From an uncultured bacterium (GTDB lineage: Bacteria > Actinomycetota > Coriobacteriia > Coriobacteriales > Coriobacteriaceae): DNA of 7,778 nt. The notes under the pieces are model-generated. The model saw nothing but the letters and a program-made list of their open reading frames with translations. It was not told the DNA's origin and made no database searches. The position numbers were made by a program, and so were the translations under genes. Of this stretch, positions 4,985 through 7,778 are shown in pieces; the first letter of the stretch is position 1; each line of letters opens with the position of its first letter. The stretch lies in the NCBI GenBank assembly GCA_905215835.1, contig CAJMRR010000094.1:1-7778 (forward strand), written 5' to 3'.

Positions 4985-6367
4985 ATGATCATTACTCTGT
5001 GTGGTGGCGGATCCACCTTTACCCCCGGCATCGTCAAGTCCATCGCCCTGCGCAAGGACGAGCTCGACGTTGACGAGATTCGTCTGTACGACATCAACGA
5101 GGAGCGCCAGCGCAAGATCGGCGTGCTCGTGGACTGGATTTTGCACGAGGACCTCGGCCTGGACATCAAGCTCACGGTGACCACCGACAAAAAGACGGCT
5201 TTTACCGACGCGAGCTTCGTGTTTGCCCAGATGCGCGTGGGCGGCTACGCCATGCGCGAGCAGGACGAGAAGATTCCGCTGCGTCACGGCTGCGTGGGTC
5301 AGGAGACTTGCGGTTGCGGCGGCCTTGCCTACGGCATGCGCACCATCTTCCCCATGGTCGAGCTGATCGATGACGTTGAGAAGTACGCCAAGAAGGACTA
5401 CTGGATTCTCAACTACTCCAACCCTGCCGCTATCGTCTCCGAGGGCTGCCGCGTGCTGCGTCCCAACGCTCGTATCATCAACATCTGCGACATGCCGATC
5501 GCGATCATCGACGTGGTTTGCGCCGCGCTCGATATCGACAAGAAGGATGTCGAGTACGATTACTTTGGCCTCAACCACTTTGGTTGGTTCACCTCGATCC
5601 GCCACAAGGGCGAGGAGGTGCTCCCGCAGCTGCGCGAGTACATCAAGGAGCATGAGATTCTGCTGCCCGACTCTTACCTCAAGGGCATGGGCTCGCTCAT
5701 GGCAAAGAAGCCCGAGGAGGCCGTCGACGAGCACCCCGAGCAGAACCGCCACACCAAGGGCAGCTGGTACTACGTCTGGAAGGGCGAGTACGAGATCATG
5801 GAGTGCTTCCCGGAGTACCTGCCCAACACGTATCTGAACTACTACCTGCAGCAGAAGGAGTTCGTCGAGCACTCCAACCCCGAGCGCACCCGTGCTAACG
5901 AGGTTGAGGAGACGCGTGAGAAGAACCTCTTTGATGGTATCGACCATTACGAGAAGACGGGCGAGATCGACGAGAGCACGTTCTATGCGGGCAGCCACGG
6001 CGACTGGATTGCCGATCTGGCTATCGCTCTGAAGAACGACACCAAGCAGCGCTTCCTGGTCATTTGCGAGAACAAGGGCGCCATCCCCAACATGCCCTAC
6101 GACGCTATGGTCGAGCTGCCTGCCTACATTGGCAAGAACGGCCCCGAGGTCATCAGCCGCGACAACATTCCGCTGTTCCAGCAGGGCCTCATGATGCAGC
6201 AGCTGAATTCCGAGAAGCTCGTGGTCGAGGCTACGATCGAGGGTTCGTACGAGAAGGCGCTCAAGGCCTTTACGCTGAACAAGACCGTGCCGTCGATGAA
6301 GGTCGCCAAGGAGGTTCTCGACGACATGATCGAGGCCAACAAGGGTTACTGGCCCGAGCTTAAGTAA
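4985..6367 (+). CDS. 6-phospho-alpha-glucosidase, glycoside hydrolase family 4
   Basis: This 460-residue cytoplasmic enzyme is expected to split 6-phospho-alpha-glucosides into glucose 6-phosphate and the second sugar by the NAD+ and Mn2+-dependent redox-elimination mechanism of GH4. Visible parts: Rossmann loop CGGGSTFTP (6-14); QMRVGGY; GQETCGCGG (105-113); NYSNPAA (143-149); NICDMP with Cys168 and Asp169; GLNHFGWF with His198; LPNTY with Tyr283. From recalled Bacillus GlvA, these match the metal ligands Cys171/His202, catalytic acid Asp172 and base Tyr265. SNPERTRANEV and the C-terminus GYWPELK are also family-typical. It is slightly longer than GlvA (about 449), mostly from about 20 extra residues between His198 and Tyr283. 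Position 111 is Cys where GlvA has Pro. The gene starts 3 bases after the EIICB stop, with GGAG (4972-4975) inside the previous gene, so translation is probably coupled. Relatives are named GlvA, MalH or AglB. Confidence 0.95.
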   Translation: MIITLCGGGSTFTPGIVKSIALRKDELDVDEIRLYDINEERQRKIGVLVDWILHEDLGLDIKLTVTTDKKTAFTDASFVFAQMRVGGYAMREQDEKIPLRHGCVGQETCGCGGLAYGMRTIFPMVELIDDVEKYAKKDYWILNYSNPAAIVSEGCRVLRPNARIINICDMPIAIIDVVCAALDIDKKDVEYDYFGLNHFGWFTSIRHKGEEVLPQLREYIKEHEILLPDSYLKGMGSLMAKKPEEAVDEHPEQNRHTKGSWYYVWKGEYEIMECFPEYLPNTYLNYYLQQKEFVEHSNPERTRANEVEETREKNLFDGIDHYEKTGEIDESTFYAGSHGDWIADLAIALKNDTKQRFLVICENKGAIPNMPYDAMVELPAYIGKNGPEVISRDNIPLFQQGLMMQQLNSEKLVVEATIEGSYEKALKAFTLNKTVPSMKVAKEVLDDMIEANKGYWPELK

Positions 6368-6399
6368 AAGCAACAGGGTCGCTGACCGCATACCATGAG

Positions 6400-6437
6400 C
6401 AATGCCCCGTCCACGTGATTGCGTGGGCGGGGCATTG
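6400..6437 (+). terminator. Hairpin terminator ending the PTS operon
   Basis: Positions 6400-6415 (CAATGCCCCGTCCACG) pair with 6422-6437 over 16 bp with a single G-U pair and a 6-base loop. It lies 32 bases after the GH4 stop. The stem is very stable, but the following TCATTT is a poor U-tract. It may end transcription inefficiently or protect the 3' end from exonucleases. Confidence 0.75.
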
Positions 6438-6476
6438 TCATTTGGTAACGCGTTTTATCAAATATGGCATTTATCT

Positions 6477-6521
6477 GCGGTAATGTTCTATTTCACCGCT
6501 GAGGGTGACATTTCATGCCGC
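6477..6521 (+). promoter_or_regulatory. Bulged stem-loop in the leader of the NuoF/GltD-type gene
   Basis: GCGG (6477-6480) pairs with CCGC (6518-6521), AATG (6482-6485) with CATT (6509-6512), and TCACC (6493-6497) with GGTGA (6504-6508) across a GCTGAG loop. The 13 bp total are broken by asymmetric bulges. It matches no riboswitch class I recognise. The 186-base gap it lies in holds no gene. Confidence 0.3.
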
Positions 6522-6538
6522 CTGCCGAACTGCGTGAA

Positions 6539-6559
6539 GACCTAACAACTTTTTAGGTC
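6539..6559. promoter_or_regulatory. Perfect 7-7-7 dyad GACCTAA/TTAGGTC, candidate operator
   Basis: GACCTAA (6539-6545) and TTAGGTC (6553-6559) are perfect inverted repeats around a 7-base spacer, centred about 75 bases before the start at 6624. The 21-bp symmetry fits a dimeric repressor or activator. As RNA it would be a 7-bp hairpin. No known consensus is recognised. Confidence 0.45.
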
Positions 6560-6582
6560 AGTGTTGTGCGTGTAGCAACTTC

Positions 6583-6602
6583 GCCCGGCCTCGCCTCCGG
6601 GC
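6583..6602. other. Short GC hairpin next to the ribosome-binding region
   Basis: GCCCGG (6583-6588) pairs with CCGGGC (6597-6602) around an 8-base loop, ending 9 bases before the Shine-Dalgarno stretch AGAGGGG (6612-6618). It could affect translation start or mRNA stability, but six pairs in GC-rich DNA may be chance. Confidence 0.25.
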
Positions 6603-6623
6603 TGCCATGTGAGAGGGGATCTT

Positions 6624-7778
6624 ATGGCTCGACTGCATGTAATGGAACGCAGCCACGCTCAGGCCGTCATGGACGACCTACACGATGCGCTCGGACGTCG
6701 TCTGGCGGTGAGCTCGCTCGCCCCGTGTCCCGTGGAGTTTACGGCAGCGCTCGTCAACCTGTGCTCCACCCAGAGCTGCGGCAAGTGCACGCCCTGCCGC
6801 GTGGGCCTAAGCGCGCTGAGCGACCTGCTCGCCGATGTGCTCGAAGGGCGCGCCGATGAGTCCACACTCAACCTGATTGAGCGCACGGCCCGCACCATCT
6901 ACCTTTCGAGCGATTGCGCCATCGGCTACGAGGCCGGCGCCATGGCGCTCACGGCCATTCGCGGCTTCCGCGACGATTTTGAGCATCACATTCGCGAGCA
7001 CTCCTGCGGCTTTGACCGCGAGGCTCGCGTCCCGTGTGTCTCGGGCTGCCCGGCGCACGTCGACATTCCCGGTTACATCTCGCTCGTCGAGGCAGGCCGT
7101 TATGCCGACGCCGTCAAGGTCATCCGCAAGAACAACCCGCTACCGCTCGTCTGCGGCCTGGTGTGCGAGCATCCCTGCGAGATGCACTGCCGTCGCGGCA
7201 TGGTCGATGATCCCATGAACATCCTCGCCCTCAAGCGTTTTGCCGTTGAGCACAGTGACCTCAACGACCACAAGCCGCATGTAGTGGACGACACCGGTAA
7301 GCGCGTCGCCGTGATCGGCGGCGGCCCGGCCGGCCTTTCCTGTGCCTACTACCTGGCCGTGATGGGCCACAAGGTGACCATTTTTGAGCAGCGCCACCAC
7401 TTGGGCGGCATGCTGCGCTACGGCATCCCCAGCTATCGTCTGCCGCGCGAGCGTCTTCAGGCCGAGATCGACTGGATCTTGAGCGCCGGCATCGACGTGG
7501 AGCTCGACCACTCCGTGAACGGTGAGGAGCTCGCCCGTCTGCGCGACGAGTCCGATGCCGTCTACCTGGCCATCGGTGCCCACAGCGACAAGAAGCTCGG
7601 CCTTCCGGGCGAAGAGGCGCCCGGCGTGGAATCGGCCGTCAAGATGCTGCGCGCCATCGGTGGCGACGAGCTGCCCGACCTGAGTGGCCAGCGCGTGTGC
7701 GTCATCGGCGGCGGCAACGTGGCCATGGACGTGGCACGCTCTGCCGTGCGCTGCGGTGCCGAAAAGGTGAGCATCGTC
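6624..7778 (+). CDS. NuoF-C-terminal/GltD-like FeS flavoprotein, NAD(P)-dependent oxidoreductase (3' partial)
   Basis: The frame stays open to the window end (385 complete codons). Residues 45-100 carry SCGKCTPCR (Cys52, Cys55, Cys58) and Cys98 in DCAIG, the [4Fe-4S] site of the NuoF C-terminal domain. Residues about 128-210 form the GltD-type double-cluster domain: Cys138-x3-Cys142 (PCVSGCPAHVDIPGY), then Cys177, 181, 185 and 189, each four apart, ending CRRG. Residues 226-256 are an FAD Rossmann fold (VIGGGPAGLS), followed by LGGMLRYGIPSYRLP (260-274). A second Rossmann start (VIGGGNVAMD, about 361 on) binds NAD(P)H. The protein relates to the glutamate synthase small subunit and NfnB. Relatives with this added NuoF piece occur near anaerobic hydrogenase, formate dehydrogenase or bifurcating complexes. 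The partner here is outside the window. AGAGGGG (6612-6618), 5 bases before ATG 6624, supports the start. Confidence 0.93.
   Translation, partial: MARLHVMERSHAQAVMDDLHDALGRRLAVSSLAPCPVEFTAALVNLCSTQSCGKCTPCRVGLSALSDLLADVLEGRADESTLNLIERTARTIYLSSDCAIGYEAGAMALTAIRGFRDDFEHHIREHSCGFDREARVPCVSGCPAHVDIPGYISLVEAGRYADAVKVIRKNNPLPLVCGLVCEHPCEMHCRRGMVDDPMNILALKRFAVEHSDLNDHKPHVVDDTGKRVAVIGGGPAGLSCAYYLAVMGHKVTIFEQRHHLGGMLRYGIPSYRLPRERLQAEIDWILSAGIDVELDHSVNGEELARLRDESDAVYLAIGAHSDKKLGLPGEEAPGVESAVKMLRAIGGDELPDLSGQRVCVIGGGNVAMDVARSAVRCGAEKVSIV

Noticed and set aside
2537..6391. A 1284-codon open frame on the minus strand, antisense to three operon genes
   Set aside because: It is codon-aligned with licT, EIICB and GH4, which all share one + frame. 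It stays open because their codon use rarely places TTA, CTA or TCA in register. Its translation is low-complexity (rich in Leu, Val, Asp, His) with no domain, and the + strand genes have clear motifs.
6481..6560. Possible TPP or molybdenum-cofactor riboswitch ahead of the redox gene (CTGAG-like loop)
   Set aside because: Only a short CTGAG stretch resembles TPP; the second conserved arm and the overall fold are missing, and the gene is not a thiamine or molybdopterin gene.

Overview
The window looks like a chromosomal segment of an anaerobic, fairly high-GC gut actinobacterium of the Coriobacteriia, most likely Collinsella or a close relative. This is a judgement from codon use, the Gly/Arg-rich helicase-type tail, the EFR1-type flavodoxin/ferredoxin and a PTS-plus-GH4 sugar operon beside a NuoF/GltD-type oxidoreductase. 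No database search was run. All convincing genes lie on the + strand.

Layout. (1) Positions 1-153 are the Gly/Arg-rich C-terminus of a gene that starts before the window, probably a DEAD-box RNA helicase, followed by a strong intrinsic terminator (186-221). (2) Positions 222-773 hold no gene I can support. They contain a long nested foldback (328-564), a pair of AT-rich direct repeats (602-639) and a weak promoter candidate. (3) Positions 774-1535 encode an EFR1-type protein, a flavodoxin-like domain joined to two [4Fe-4S] clusters. (4) Positions 1536-1879 are a regulatory region: a large dyad, a 10-bp direct repeat with 21-bp period, a sigma70-type promoter, and a leader that can form either a BglG/LicT-type antiterminator hairpin or an overlapping terminator. 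(5) Positions 1880-6367 are a tight four-gene operon: PTS EIIA(Glc-type), LicT-family antiterminator, alpha-glucoside-type EIICB permease and a GH4 6-phospho-alpha-glucosidase. A 16-bp hairpin at 6400-6437 follows it. (6) Positions 6441-6623 are a structured, gene-free leader. (7) From 6624 to the window edge runs an oxidoreductase that joins a NuoF-type C-terminal [4Fe-4S] domain to a GltD/NfnB-like FAD and NAD(P) flavoprotein.

How the genes fit together. EIIA receives phosphate from HPr and passes it to Cys481 of the EIICB permease. The permease imports and phosphorylates an alpha-glucoside such as maltose or a related disaccharide. The GH4 enzyme hydrolyses the 6-phospho-disaccharide to glucose 6-phosphate plus the free sugar. 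The PRD antiterminator, encoded between EIIA and EIICB, is inferred to read the PTS phosphorylation state and act on the leader of its own operon. The flanking ferredoxin-type and flavin/FeS oxidoreductase genes suit an anaerobic, ferredoxin-based redox metabolism, but nothing visible ties them to the sugar operon.
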